This document shows, piece by piece, positions 37,147 to 46,340 of a DNA stretch of 64,000 nucleotides. The stretch is from assembly GCF_900112375.1 (NCBI RefSeq), contig NZ_FOLS01000027.1:57817-121816 (forward strand), given 5' to 3'. The notes under the pieces are model-generated. The model saw only the letters and a list, made by a program, of their open reading frames with translations. It was not told the origin of the DNA and did not search any database. The position numbers and the translations under genes were made by a program. Positions within the stretch are counted from its first letter, which is position 1. Every line of letters starts with the position of its first letter. The DNA comes from Pseudomonas citronellolis. GTDB lineage: Bacteria; Pseudomonadota; Gammaproteobacteria; Pseudomonadales; Pseudomonadaceae.

Positions 37147-38371
37147 GTTCGCCGCCGGCCTGCCCGGCCGGGCGCTTCAGGCTCAGGCCGAGCAGGAACA
37201 CCGCCCAGGGCATCAGCCACATGGCGCGGGTGCGCTCCCACAGGCTGAATACGTCGAACTGCATGGCCACGCTGGCATAGACCCACAGCAGCAGCAACGC
37301 CAGGCCCAGTTGCGTATGGCGGCTGCGCCAGGCCCGCAGGCCCAGCATCGCCCAGAGCACCAGCCAGACGAGCAGCGCCGGAATCCCATACTGCAGGGCG
37401 GTGTGCAGCAGGAAATTGTGGGCGCTGCCATGGTAGCCGCCGGCCCAGCCCTGGACCTCGTAGGTGGTGCCGTAGCCCACGCCGTTCCAGAAATGCTCGC
37501 GCAGGATCGGCAAGGCGCTGCGCAACAGCTCCAGCCGCTCCGAATCCCCCCTTGCCATCAGGCTCGGCTCCAGGCAGAACAGCGCGATGCCGCCGGCCAG
37601 GGCCGACAGGGCAGCCAGGCGCTTGCGCCAGCCCGGCAGCAACACCAGGCAGAACACTGCCGTGGCCATCAGCGCCAGGAGCGCACCGCGGCTGCCGCAC
37701 AGGGCGACATAGACCAGCGGGGGGAGCTGCAACAGCAGCCAGGCCAGCCACCAGCCGCGCCTCGTCGGACGCAGCGGCAACGCCATCACCAGCAGGAAGC
37801 CCGTGGCGTAGGCGGCCGCGTTGGGGTTGTCGAGGAAGCCTCCGAAGCCGTTCAGGCGCTCGGGCGCATAAGCCGGCGCCCAGAGCAGCGCGGCCAGGCT
37901 GTAGAGGCTGTTGAGGACACCGAGCAGCACCAGGGTGCCGCGCAGGCGTGGCTCGCTGGCCCGGGCCCAGAGCAGCCAGCCACAGACCAACAATACGAAG
38001 AGGCTCGACTGCTTGACCCGCGACAATCGGTCGAAATCGCCGACGGCCCACAACAGCGAGAGGTTGGCCCAGGCGAACAGCGCCAGGAACAACCACATTT
38101 CCCTGCGTTCGGCGATCAGCCGCCCCAGTTCGGCGCGGCGGGCGATTACCAGCCAGAGCGCCGGCAGGTACACGAACAGCGCCACCATGGTGTAGTAGAA
38201 CTTCATGGTCGGCGTCAGCAACACCCCGGCGATGGTCCAGAACACGCCGAACCCCAGCATCGCCTCGGCCACCCGGTCCCTGCGGGCGATTGGTACACCG
38301 CCTTGACTCATCGCGGGCCGCCAGGTCTGCCACGCTTGCAACAACATCGACTTCATCCCGGACGCACTCAT
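37133..38371 (-). CDS. waaL: O-antigen ligase
   Basis: A 412-residue polytopic membrane protein with about 11-12 hydrophobic segments and one larger periplasmic loop carrying SAHNFLLHTALQYG, the motif with the essential His of WaaL ligases. WaaL joins O polysaccharide from undecaprenyl pyrophosphate to lipid A-core in the periplasm. I place the start at the ATG overlapping the previous gene's stop as ATGA; a second ATG five codons on is possible. The frame runs much further upstream through the neighbouring glycosyltransferase without support. Confidence 0.87.
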   Translation of the reverse strand: MSASGMKSMLLQAWQTWRPAMSQGGVPIARRDRVAEAMLGFGVFWTIAGVLLTPTMKFYYTMVALFVYLPALWLVIARRAELGRLIAERREMWLFLALFAWANLSLLWAVGDFDRLSRVKQSSLFVLLVCGWLLWARASEPRLRGTLVLLGVLNSLYSLAALLWAPAYAPERLNGFGGFLDNPNAAAYATGFLLVMALPLRPTRRGWWLAWLLLQLPPLVYVALCGSRGALLALMATAVFCLVLLPGWRKRLAALSALAGGIALFCLEPSLMARGDSERLELLRSALPILREHFWNGVGYGTTYEVQGWAGGYHGSAHNFLLHTALQYGIPALLVWLVLWAMLGLRAWRSRHTQLGLALLLLWVYASVAMQFDVFSLWERTRAMWLMPWAVFLLGLSLKRPAGQAGGELNRR

Positions 38372-39234
38372 CCCTCGTGGAACTTGAACATGAGGTGACG
38401 CAGGCGACGCCAGGTCACGCGATTCCAGCGCCATGGCGGCAGCCGCAGAAGAAGCCGCAGGGCATAGGCCTTGTCCGATACCACCGAGTACTTGAGCGCC
38501 TTGTTGATCACGCAGGTCAGGCCCTGCGAGTAGCAGGGATGGCCACGATAGGGGGCGATGGCCATCAGGTCGTAGTCGAGCTGGCACTGGTAGGCGGTCT
38601 TGGACATGTTGCCCGCATGCCTGCGGTAGAGCGTCACCAGGTCCGGCAGCACATCCGTGCGATAGCCCAGGTGGGCGATCTTCAGGGTGATCTGGAAATC
38701 CTGGATGCGGATCGCCGGGTCATAGCCCCCGGCACGGTCCAGCGCCTCGCGTCGATACATGGCCACGGGGGCGCCGATGGCGTGGGCGCGGGACAGCAGC
38801 TCGGCGAAGCTGTAGCTGCGCAGCGACTTGCCCTCCTCGGTCTTCAGCCGCCGCCCTTCGGAGTCGACGTAGACCACCCGCGCCCCGACGCAGCCCACCT
38901 GGGGATGCGCCTCGAGGTAGGCGGCCTGCAGCGACAGGCGGCCCGGCAGCATGACGTCATCGGAATCGGGCGTGGCGATGAACTCGCCGCGGGCATGGCT
39001 CAGGGCCGTGTTCAGCGCGGCGCTGACGCCCTGGTTGGCTTGCCGGTAGAACTGGAAGCCGTAGCGCTGGCGCAGGGCCTCGATCTTTTCGGCGCTGGCA
39101 TCCTGGGAGCCGTCGTCGACGACGATCAGCTCGAAATTCGGATAATCCTGCTCGAGGATGCTCAGCAGGGCCTCCTCGATGTAGCGTTCGCGGTTGTAAC
39201 AGGGAACCAGCACGGAGATCAGCGGCCTGGGCAC
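38368..39234 (-). CDS. wapR: Family 2 glycosyltransferase, WapR-like rhamnosyltransferase
   Basis: A 288-residue GT-A enzyme. LISVLVPCYNRERYIEEALLS opens the fold, VVDDGSQD is the nucleotide motif and TPDSDDV the metal-binding DXD equivalent. The start is a GTG with a strong GGAGG 5 nt upstream; a much longer frame upstream overlaps ssg and is not real. From position between waaL and ssg I infer WapR, the rhamnosyltransferase that makes the capped core, but donor and linkage cannot be read from the sequence. Confidence 0.7.
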   Translation of the reverse strand: MPRPLISVLVPCYNRERYIEEALLSILEQDYPNFELIVVDDGSQDASAEKIEALRQRYGFQFYRQANQGVSAALNTALSHARGEFIATPDSDDVMLPGRLSLQAAYLEAHPQVGCVGARVVYVDSEGRRLKTEEGKSLRSYSFAELLSRAHAIGAPVAMYRREALDRAGGYDPAIRIQDFQITLKIAHLGYRTDVLPDLVTLYRRHAGNMSKTAYQCQLDYDLMAIAPYRGHPCYSQGLTCVINKALKYSVVSDKAYALRLLLRLPPWRWNRVTWRRLRHLMFKFHEG

Positions 39235-39284
39235 GACCACCTCCGGCCCCGATGGCCGCCACGAAAGCTTCGGCGCATGAATGT

Positions 39285-40241
39285 TCAAATTCCCAGAGCC
39301 CGGCGTAATCGCTCCAGCCTGCCCGGTTGCGGACGTGGGCGCAAGGGTGGCGTCATCGCCTCGACGATGCGCGCCCCGATCTGGCTGAAACCGAAGCCTT
39401 CCTCGGCCAGCCGGCGGCCCTGCGCGGCGATGCGCGCGGCCAGGGCGGGGTCCTCGCGCAGCACCTGCAGCTTGCGGCGCAGCTCGGGGATGTCGCGGTA
39501 GAACACCACGTTGTGCATGTCCGCCAGGCCCAGCGCGCGGTTTTCCTCCTCGCCTTGGTCGTAGGCGAAAAGCACGCAGCCGCAGGCCATGGCCTCGAAG
39601 TTCTTGATCATGTACTCGCCCATGCCGACGTCCGCGCTGACGAAGAAGCGGATGCGGTTGAGCGTGTTCAGGTAGTCCTCGCCGGAGTTGGTCTTGGTGA
39701 CCAGCAGGTTCTCCACCTTGCCCAGCTCGTCCAGCAGCGCCTTGCGCCCGCTGTAGGCGACGCTGCCGGTGCTGCCGACGAAGGCCAGTTCGATGTCGCG
39801 CTCGCGGCCCAGGTCGTGGAGCAGGTCCTGGTCGTAGCCCTTGGGCACGAAGACGGCGTCGAAGCCCTCCTCGCGCAGGCGCCGGGCGACCACCGCGCCG
39901 GAGCTGATCACCCGCGCCCAGGGCATGCGCCGGTAGTGGGCGCTGAACTTGCCGGTGTACTTGCAGGGGATGTAGTTCTGGTAGGCATCGTGTTCGAGGA
40001 TCACCAGGTTCGGCACGCTGGCGATGAAGGAAGCCTGGCGCATTTCCTTCTTGAAGCGCAGGAAGAACAGGATGCGGTCGTAGCGCGAGACGTCGACCTG
40101 CTCGCGGAAGTAGCGGCGCAGGTTGGCCTGCTCGTCGCTGCTCAGCCAGCGCAGGTCGCAGTCGCAGTGCTCGGCGATGCCGTCGTAGAGGCGGTCGAGA
40201 ATGGCGCGTTGTTCTTTCTGGACCAGGAACAGGACTTTCAA
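39285..40241 (-). CDS. ssg: Family 1/4-type glycosyltransferase, Ssg-like
   Basis: A 318-residue glycosyltransferase with the C-terminal GT-B pattern ending in a GEYMIKNFEAMACGCVLFAYDQGEEE-like acceptor/donor loop (EAMACGC), corresponding to the cell-surface-sugar enzyme Ssg, which affects LPS and exopolysaccharide in P. aeruginosa. The start is a TTG with AAGGG 6 nt upstream, 25 nt after the wapH stop. Donor sugar unknown. Confidence 0.75.
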   Translation of the reverse strand: MKVLFLVQKEQRAILDRLYDGIAEHCDCDLRWLSSDEQANLRRYFREQVDVSRYDRILFFLRFKKEMRQASFIASVPNLVILEHDAYQNYIPCKYTGKFSAHYRRMPWARVISSGAVVARRLREEGFDAVFVPKGYDQDLLHDLGRERDIELAFVGSTGSVAYSGRKALLDELGKVENLLVTKTNSGEDYLNTLNRIRFFVSADVGMGEYMIKNFEAMACGCVLFAYDQGEEENRALGLADMHNVVFYRDIPELRRKLQVLREDPALAARIAAQGRRLAEEGFGFSQIGARIVEAMTPPLRPRPQPGRLERLRRALGI

Positions 40242-40266
40242 GATTCACCCTTGGCGGCCGCGGCCG

Positions 40267-41403
40267 TCATTCGGAAACGCCACGCGTCAGCGCACGGACC
40301 ATCGGCAGGCTCCAGAACTCCTGGCGCACGGCCTCGTCGGAGAAGCGCGTGTGCAGGCGCTCGTCCATCAGCCGGGCGCAGGCCTCGCGCTGCTGCCGGT
40401 CGAGCGCCGCCAGATGCCCCAGGCCCTGGGCCAGGGCCGCGTCGTCGCGCAGCGGGAAGAGGATGCCCAGGCCCTCGACGATTTCGCCGGCGCCGCCGCC
40501 GGCGGTGGAGATCAGCGGCACGCCGGCGGCCATGGCCTCCAGCAGGACCATGCCGAAGGGCTCGTGGTCGGAACTCAGAGCGAACACGTCGAAGGCCTTG
40601 AAGTAGCGCCGCGCGTCCGGCACCTGGCCGAGGAACAGCACGCGCTCGGCGATGCCAAGCTCGCGGGCCAGCGCCTTGAGGTCTTCCTCCAGGCGGCCCT
40701 TGCCGAGGATCGCCAGCAGCGCGTTCGGCGGCAGCTGCGGCAGGGCCTCGGCGAAACCGCGCAGCAGCGTGGCCTGGTCCTTGTCCGGGTGCAGGCGGCC
40801 GACGTTGCCGACCACCCAGGCGTTGTCCGCCAGGCGCAGGTGCTGGCGCGCCGGGTAGCGCTCCACCTGCTCGGCCTGCAGGGCGTCGACGTCGACGCGG
40901 TTGTACAGCGTCTCGATGCGCTCCGCCGGCCAGGCCGGCAGGCACTGGCGCAGTTCGTCGCGCACGGCGTTGGACACCGCCAGCAGGCTCAGGCGCTTGG
41001 CGAACAGCTTGGCGAACAGCTTGCGGCCGAGCCGGCGGTAGTCGCCGAAGCCGTGGTGCACGCCGATCACCGGCAGGCGCGTGGCCAGCATGGCGACCCA
41101 GGTGGGCTTGAAGCGGTGGGCGATGCAGAAGCGGAAGTCCCGCGAGCGGGCGATCTCGCGCAGGTCGCGGATGGCGCGCAGCTTGAGGCCGCGCACGTCC
41201 TTCGAGCTGTAGTCGAGGAACAGCACCTCGTCGCTGGCGCAGCCGGCGGCCACCTCGGCATCGGGCGCGCCGGTGAGGAACACCGTGGTCACCCGGTAGC
41301 CGGTGCCGGCGAACAGGCTGGCGTACTGACGGGCGCAATCCAGGAAGGGCCCGTCATAGCCGTGGCAGAACTGCAGGACCCGCGGTTCAGCCGAGCGAGT
41401 CAT
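40267..41403 (-). CDS. wapH: Glycosyltransferase WapH
   Basis: A 378-residue GT-B (family 4) enzyme. VVGNVGRLHPDKDQATLL marks the start of the C-terminal nucleotide-sugar domain and SDHEPFGMVLLEAMAAGVP holds the EX7E motif. In P. aeruginosa WapH adds a core glucose; here the assignment rests on its place between ssg and the carbamoyltransferase gene. The ATG lies 17 nt inside the 3' end of that upstream gene. Confidence 0.8.
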   Translation of the reverse strand: MTRSAEPRVLQFCHGYDGPFLDCARQYASLFAGTGYRVTTVFLTGAPDAEVAAGCASDEVLFLDYSSKDVRGLKLRAIRDLREIARSRDFRFCIAHRFKPTWVAMLATRLPVIGVHHGFGDYRRLGRKLFAKLFAKRLSLLAVSNAVRDELRQCLPAWPAERIETLYNRVDVDALQAEQVERYPARQHLRLADNAWVVGNVGRLHPDKDQATLLRGFAEALPQLPPNALLAILGKGRLEEDLKALARELGIAERVLFLGQVPDARRYFKAFDVFALSSDHEPFGMVLLEAMAAGVPLISTAGGGAGEIVEGLGILFPLRDDAALAQGLGHLAALDRQQREACARLMDERLHTRFSDEAVRQEFWSLPMVRALTRGVSE

Positions 41404-43144
41404 AGGCCGCCGCGCCTTCCTTGACCACCAGGATGTCCTGCATGATCAGGTATTGCAGGTCCGAACCGTAGAACATGTTCAGCGCGTCGGTCGGCGAGCA
41501 GATCATCGGCTCGCCACGGCGGTTCAGCGAAGTGTTCAGCGCCACGCCGTTGCCGGTGAGTTTCTCCAGCTCCTTCATCAGGTCGTAGTAGCGCGGGTTG
41601 AACTTGCGCTTGAGCACCTGGGCGCGGGAGGTGCCGTCCTCGTGGACGACTTCCGGCACGCGGGTCTTCCACTCTTCGTTGACCTCGAAGGTGAAAGTCA
41701 TGAACGGCGCAGGGTGGTCGATCTTGAACATCTGCGGGCCGACGGTATCCAGCATCGACGGGCAGAAGGGCCGCCAGCGCTCGCGGAACTTGATCTGCGC
41801 GTTGATGCGGTCGGCCACGCCCGGCACGCTCGGGCAGCCGAGGATGGAGCGGCCGCCGAGGGCGCGCGGACCGAATTCCATGCGGCCCTGGAACCAGGCC
41901 ACCGGGTTGCCGTCGGCCAGCACCTTGCCGATCAGCTCGGGCACGTTGTCGATCTTGCGCCAGGCCGGCTTGGACGCGTGGCGGGCGCAGGCGGCGATGA
42001 CGTCTTCGTTGCTGTATTCCGGGCCGAGGTAGACGTGTTCCATCTTCTCCACCGGCACGCCGCGCTCCCAGGAAACGTAGGCGGCGGCGCCGACCGCGGT
42101 GCCGGCATCGCTGGAAGCGGGCTGCACGTACAGCTCCTTCACTTCCGGACGCGAGATGATCTTCTGGTTCAGCTTGACGTTCAGCGCGCAGCCGCCGGCG
42201 AAGGCGATCTTGCCGGTTTCGCGGAGGATGTCGCCCAGGTAGTAGTCCATCATCTCCAGCGCCAGCTTCTCGAACAGCGCCTGGATGCTGGCAGCGTAGT
42301 GGATGTATGGGTCGTCGGCGATGTCGCCTTCGCGTTTCGGGCCCAGCCACTCGATCAGCTTGGGCGAGAAGTAGTAGCCCTTGCCCTTTTCCTTGTAGCG
42401 GCGGAAGCCGATGACGTTGGCGTACTCGGTGTTGATGATCAGCTCGCCGTTCTCGAACTTGGCCAGGCGCGAGAAATCGTACTTGCTGGCGTCGCCGTAG
42501 GGCGCCATGCCCATGACCTTGAACTCGCCGTCGAGCATGTCGAAGCCGAGGTACTCGGTGATCGCGCCGTACAGGCCGCCGAGGGAGTCCGGGTCGTAGA
42601 ACTCCTTGATCTTGTGGATCTTGCCGTTCTCGCCGTAGCCGAAGAAGGTGGTGGCGTACTCGCCCTTGCCGTCGATCCCGAGGATCGCGGTCTTCTCCTT
42701 GAAGCCGGAGCAGTGGTAGGCGCTGGAGGCGTGGGCCAGGTGGTGCTCCACCGGCTGGATCTTGACCTTCTTCAGGTCGAAGCCCAGTTGCTGCAGGCAC
42801 CACTGGATGCGCTTGTAGTAGCGCTTGTAGCGGCGGTTGCCGAGCAGGATGGCGTCCAGCGCGCGGTCCGGGGCGTAGGCGTAGCGCTTGGCGTAGTGCC
42901 AGCGGGCCTTGCCGAACAGGCTGATGGGGGCGAAGGGAATGGCCACCACGTCGACGTCGGCGGGCTTGATGCCGGCCTGCTCCAGGCAGAACTTGGCCGA
43001 CTCGTAGGGCATGCGGTTCTTCGCGTGCTTGTCGCGGACGAAGCGCTCTTCTTCGACCGCCGCGACCAGCTTGCCGTCGATGTACAGGGCGGCGGAAGGG
43101 TCATGGCTTACGGCGCCGGACAGGCCGAGGATGGTCAATGACAC
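41387..43144 (-). CDS. wapO: LPS core carbamoyltransferase
   Basis: A 585-residue NodU/TobZ-type O-carbamoyltransferase. The Kae1-like N-terminal half has HHLAHASSAYHCSGF, DGKGEYATTFFGYG and GGCALNVKLNQK; the C-terminal YrdC-linked part has FQGRMEFGPRALGGRSIL and SMLDTVG. P. aeruginosa core carries a 7-O-carbamoyl group on the second heptose, and this gene sits in the matching place, so that role is likely; the symbol is from memory. The start is a GTG with GAGG 10 nt upstream. Confidence 0.85.
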   Translation of the reverse strand: MSLTILGLSGAVSHDPSAALYIDGKLVAAVEEERFVRDKHAKNRMPYESAKFCLEQAGIKPADVDVVAIPFAPISLFGKARWHYAKRYAYAPDRALDAILLGNRRYKRYYKRIQWCLQQLGFDLKKVKIQPVEHHLAHASSAYHCSGFKEKTAILGIDGKGEYATTFFGYGENGKIHKIKEFYDPDSLGGLYGAITEYLGFDMLDGEFKVMGMAPYGDASKYDFSRLAKFENGELIINTEYANVIGFRRYKEKGKGYYFSPKLIEWLGPKREGDIADDPYIHYAASIQALFEKLALEMMDYYLGDILRETGKIAFAGGCALNVKLNQKIISRPEVKELYVQPASSDAGTAVGAAAYVSWERGVPVEKMEHVYLGPEYSNEDVIAACARHASKPAWRKIDNVPELIGKVLADGNPVAWFQGRMEFGPRALGGRSILGCPSVPGVADRINAQIKFRERWRPFCPSMLDTVGPQMFKIDHPAPFMTFTFEVNEEWKTRVPEVVHEDGTSRAQVLKRKFNPRYYDLMKELEKLTGNGVALNTSLNRRGEPMICSPTDALNMFYGSDLQYLIMQDILVVKEGAAAYDSLG

Positions 43145-43350
43145 GGGTAAGAGCCTCTTTGAAAGCAGCTGGAAGCTTGAAGCCGGAAGCTTGAAGCAAC
43201 AGCGATATTCGTCATAGCCCCTGGGGGCTTTCGTCTTCCAGCATCAAGCCTCGGGCTTGAAACCGGGATAAATTCTCTTAGAAGCAGCTCGAAGCCGGAA
43301 GTTTGAAACTGGAAGCCAAAAACAACCTACCCGCCTCCGGGCTCCTGTCT

Positions 43351-43399
43351 TTCAGCCTCCAGCCTTCAGCCTTCAGCCTTCAGCCTTCAGCCTTCAGCC
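43351..43399. repeat. Heptamer tandem array (TTCAGCC)x7
   Basis: Seven 7-bp copies, the second imperfect (TCCAGCC). On the minus strand the first copy supplies the TGA stop codon of the double-kinase gene. The rest of the gap to 43144 carries degenerate forms such as GAAGCTTGAAGCCGGAAGC; no gene is visible in it. Confidence 0.92.
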
Positions 43400-44857
43400 G
43401 CCTTTAGGTATTCGTTCATCCAGCAACCGGTGCAACGCGCTGCCCTGCGGCCAGTTGCGCAGGAAACGTGCGCGGTCGCGGGCGTAGGCGCGCTCGAAAC
43501 CCGCCTGGCCGTGGTGCTTGTGCATGGCATCGAGGTCGATCAGCGCCCAGCGCCCCGCATCGCCCTCCCCCTGCCAGAACAGGTTGTGGCCCTTGAGGTC
43601 GCCGTGGCTGATGCGCTCGCGCCGCAGCGCCGCGAACAGGCTGTCCAGGGCCTTGAGTTCGGCCTCCGGCGGCATGCCGGCCCCATCCGGATCGTCCAGG
43701 TGGGGTTTGAAACGGGCAATTATATCCTGCCCGGCCAGGTAATCGGTAATCAGGAAGGCCGGCCCGCGCAGCCACAGCCAGCGCCGCTCTAGCACCGCCA
43801 GGGGTTTCGCGGTGGCGATGCCGAGGGCTTCCAGGCGGTTGCCCTCGCGCCAGGAGGCCCAGGCGCGGCTGGGGCGCCAGAAGCGCTTGAGCCAGTGCAG
43901 CAGGTTCTTGATGTTGTAACGCTTAACTACCAGTGGGCGGCCATCCAGCTCCACTTTCGCCACGGTAGCGGCACCGCCGGTCTTGTAGACATGCCCCCGG
44001 TCAATGAAAGCGTCCGGCTCGGCCAGCAGCGGCGTCAGGCCGGCTTCCTCTTCGCGGCGCACCGCGCGCAGGCCGAAGGCGCCGCGGCGCACGCTGAACA
44101 GGCTGCAGTCGCGGCCGATCTTCTTCAGCAGGTCGGCCACGCGCCAGCGGCGCACCCGGGCGATTTCCTTCTGCAGGGCCTCCAGCGGCAGGGCATGCTC
44201 GCCGTTGACCAGCAGGTAGTGCACCAGCAGCTCTTCGAGGAAGGGGTCGAGGCTGGCCGGCAACTGGGCGAAGAACACCCCGAGGTTTTCCAGCACGTGC
44301 TTGCGCGACAGCGGCTGGCCGGGCGTTTCGGCGCGGATGCCGGCGCCGTCGATCAGGTACAGGCGGCCGTCGTGGCGCAGCAGGTTGTCCAGGTGCAGGT
44401 CTTCCTGCCAGAGGCCCTTGGCGTGCAGTTCGGCGATGGCCGCCAGGGCCTCGCCGAGCACCGCCTGCTGGGCGTCGGACAGCGCCGGCTCGGCTTCCAC
44501 CGCGCGCCAGGCGTCGCCCAGGCTGTGGGCGTCGTCGAGGAATTCGAAGAGCAGCCAACCGCCCTCGCCTTCGCGCAGGCCGTCGGCCAGCAGCAGCGGC
44601 GTGGTCAGGCCCTGTTCGGCGAGCAGGCGCACGCCGGCCAGCTCGCGCTGGAAGTGCCGCGCGGCCTTGCCGCCGACCAGCAGCTTGGCCAGCACCTGGC
44701 GCCCGCGCCAGTTGCCTGCGCCGACGTAGCGCCGGCCCGGCAACACGCGCAGCAGGCTGTCCAGGCGCAGTTCGGCGGGGCCGGCGCCATCGGCCAGTTC
44801 CAGTCGCAGCGGCAGCGTCGGCTGGCGCCCGGCGTTTCGCATCTCGCCCAGCCTCAC
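43394..44857 (-). CDS. Two-domain kinase-fold protein of the LPS core locus
   Basis: A 487-residue protein with two kinase-like domains. The first has AELHAKGLWQEDLHLDNLL and LYLIDGAGI (about 145-180); the second has the Lys segment LVVKRYNIKNLLHWLKRF, ISHGDLKGHNLFWQ and LIDLDAMHKH (about 320-450), which keeps the HGDLKxxN and D motifs of an active enzyme. The GTG start overlaps the wapQ stop (GTGA) and has AAGGAG 8 nt upstream. The stop codon lies inside the heptamer array. Probably a core-sugar kinase; substrate unknown. Confidence 0.83.
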   Translation of the reverse strand: MRLGEMRNAGRQPTLPLRLELADGAGPAELRLDSLLRVLPGRRYVGAGNWRGRQVLAKLLVGGKAARHFQRELAGVRLLAEQGLTTPLLLADGLREGEGGWLLFEFLDDAHSLGDAWRAVEAEPALSDAQQAVLGEALAAIAELHAKGLWQEDLHLDNLLRHDGRLYLIDGAGIRAETPGQPLSRKHVLENLGVFFAQLPASLDPFLEELLVHYLLVNGEHALPLEALQKEIARVRRWRVADLLKKIGRDCSLFSVRRGAFGLRAVRREEEAGLTPLLAEPDAFIDRGHVYKTGGAATVAKVELDGRPLVVKRYNIKNLLHWLKRFWRPSRAWASWREGNRLEALGIATAKPLAVLERRWLWLRGPAFLITDYLAGQDIIARFKPHLDDPDGAGMPPEAELKALDSLFAALRRERISHGDLKGHNLFWQGEGDAGRWALIDLDAMHKHHGQAGFERAYARDRARFLRNWPQGSALHRLLDERIPKGG

Positions 44858-45609
44858 CCGCGTTTCTCCTTCTTGCGCCGGCGCGCGCCCAGGCGCTTGT
44901 ACCAGTGGTCCACCTCGGCGCCGCTGGCCGCGCTACCCAAGTAGGCGGCGAGCAGTTGGCGCACGTCCACCTCGCTCCAGTCAGGCGCGCGGCGCAGCAG
45001 CGGCTCCAGGTCCTTGACGCGGTCGCGCAGGCCGAACCACAGCGGGCGGGTCTTCTCCAGGTCGATCAGGCAGGCCTGGAAGCCGTCCTCGGCCTCCCGC
45101 AGGAAGATGTGCTTGGGATAGAAGCAGCCGTGCATCTGCCCGGCCTCGTGCAGGCGCCGGGCGAGCATGCCGCAGGCGTGCAGGATGGCCTGGCGGCGCT
45201 CCGCCGGCAGGCCGGACCAGTCCTTCAGCCAGGCGTCCAGGTCGCGCCAGCCGTCCAGCGCGCGGGTCACCAGGATGGCGCGGCGCTCGCCGCCCTCGCG
45301 GCGTTCGCCGAAGAAGGCCGCCTGCAACGCCGGGATGCCCAGTTGCTGGTAGCGCTGGATGTTGCGGAACTCGCGGGCGAAGGTCGGCTCGCCGCCCGGG
45401 CGCAGCAGGCTGCGCGTGAGGTGGTTGCTCTGCCGCTTGAGGTAGTAGGTGCCGCCTTCCAGCTCCAGGCGGAACACGCAGCTCATGCCGCCGCGCTCGG
45501 TGTTGGGCTCGTCCACCGCCTCCAGCGGCAGCGTCCAGAGCGCGTCGAAGTCGGCCAGGCCCTGGCTGTGCAGGCGCTCGCGGTCGTCGTCGGCGATGAA
45601 GTCGTTCAC
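44854..45609 (-). CDS. wapQ: LPS core heptose kinase WapQ
   Basis: A 251-residue kinase-fold protein. YYLKRQSNHLTRSLLR gives the N-lobe Lys region, AGQMHGCFYPKHIFL the catalytic loop (with Cys at the usual Asp place of HGD) and ACLIDLEKTRP the metal-binding Asp. The same altered loop is known in the WaaP/RfaP-like group. The GTG start overlaps the wapP stop by GTGA. Placed second of a coupled kinase series; the phosphorylated position is inferred from P. aeruginosa. Confidence 0.82.
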   Translation of the reverse strand: MNDFIADDDRERLHSQGLADFDALWTLPLEAVDEPNTERGGMSCVFRLELEGGTYYLKRQSNHLTRSLLRPGGEPTFAREFRNIQRYQQLGIPALQAAFFGERREGGERRAILVTRALDGWRDLDAWLKDWSGLPAERRQAILHACGMLARRLHEAGQMHGCFYPKHIFLREAEDGFQACLIDLEKTRPLWFGLRDRVKDLEPLLRRAPDWSEVDVRQLLAAYLGSAASGAEVDHWYKRLGARRRKKEKRG

Positions 45610-46340
45610 TCGCGTCCCTCGTAGAAATGGGCGATGCGCCGCACGCGGACCTTGTCCGAGGCGTTCAGCCGCTCGCGCCGGCGGTACTGCAGGTAGAAGC
45701 GCAGGCGCTGGGTGGCGGAAAGGTGGTACTTGGCCACCTTGTCCAGGGTCGCCAGGTCCTTGGTCACGCGGTGGCGCAGCATGAAACTGACCCAGTAGTT
45801 GCCGATCGGGCAGTCGATGAAATACACGGTGCCGGCGGCGTCGACCAGGATGTTGCGCCACTTCAGGTCGTTGTGGGTGAAGTGGTGGTCATGCATCAGC
45901 CGGGTATGGGCGGCCAATTGCCGGCTGACGTGGTCGACCCAGGCGCGGTCGCGCAGGCGCGGGTCGTCGCGCCGGGCCAGCGCGGCCAGGTCCTCGGTGC
46001 CCGGCACCTCGCGGGTGACCATGGCGCCGCGGACGAAGGCGCCGTGCTTGCGCTCCAGGCCCCAGGCCACCACTTCGGCGGTGGGGATGCCCCACTTGGC
46101 GAACTGCTTGAGGTTCTGCCACTCGGCCTTGATCCGCGGCCGCGCGAGGTAGCGGTGGTAACCCTTGCCGGCGCTGTTGTAGCGCTTGACGTAGTAGCGC
46201 ACGCCGTCGCGTTCGACGCGGATCACTTCGGACTTGGGGTCCTTGGTCAGGCGCTCGCCCTGCAGGGCGAATACCGCGTCCAGGCTGCCGAAGTCGGCGG
46301 ACAGGTGGCGGTAGGCGGGTTCCAGGGTCCAGCCCGACAT
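45606..46340 (-). CDS. wapP: LPS core kinase WapP
   Basis: A 244-residue kinase-fold protein. RYYVKRYNSAGKGYHRYL carries the ATP-binding Lys, HHFTHNDLKWRNILV the catalytic loop with Asp, and YFIDCPIGNYW the metal Asp. It starts at an ATG overlapping the waaP stop (ATGA) and ends overlapping wapQ, so translation of waaP-wapP-wapQ and the double kinase is linked. Likely phosphorylates an inner-core heptose. Confidence 0.85.
   Translation of the reverse strand: MSGWTLEPAYRHLSADFGSLDAVFALQGERLTKDPKSEVIRVERDGVRYYVKRYNSAGKGYHRYLARPRIKAEWQNLKQFAKWGIPTAEVVAWGLERKHGAFVRGAMVTREVPGTEDLAALARRDDPRLRDRAWVDHVSRQLAAHTRLMHDHHFTHNDLKWRNILVDAAGTVYFIDCPIGNYWVSFMLRHRVTKDLATLDKVAKYHLSATQRLRFYLQYRRRERLNASDKVRVRRIAHFYEGRE

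Noticed and set aside
37133..38587. Longer WaaL start 72 codons upstream
   Set aside because: The extension overlaps the glycosyltransferase gene in another frame and adds no membrane segment or family similarity.
39235..40248. 626-codon reading of the WapR-like gene through ssg
   Set aside because: The N-terminal half is low-complexity Arg/Ala/Pro shadow sequence. A GTG with GGAGG directly before LISVLVPCYN is a far better start.
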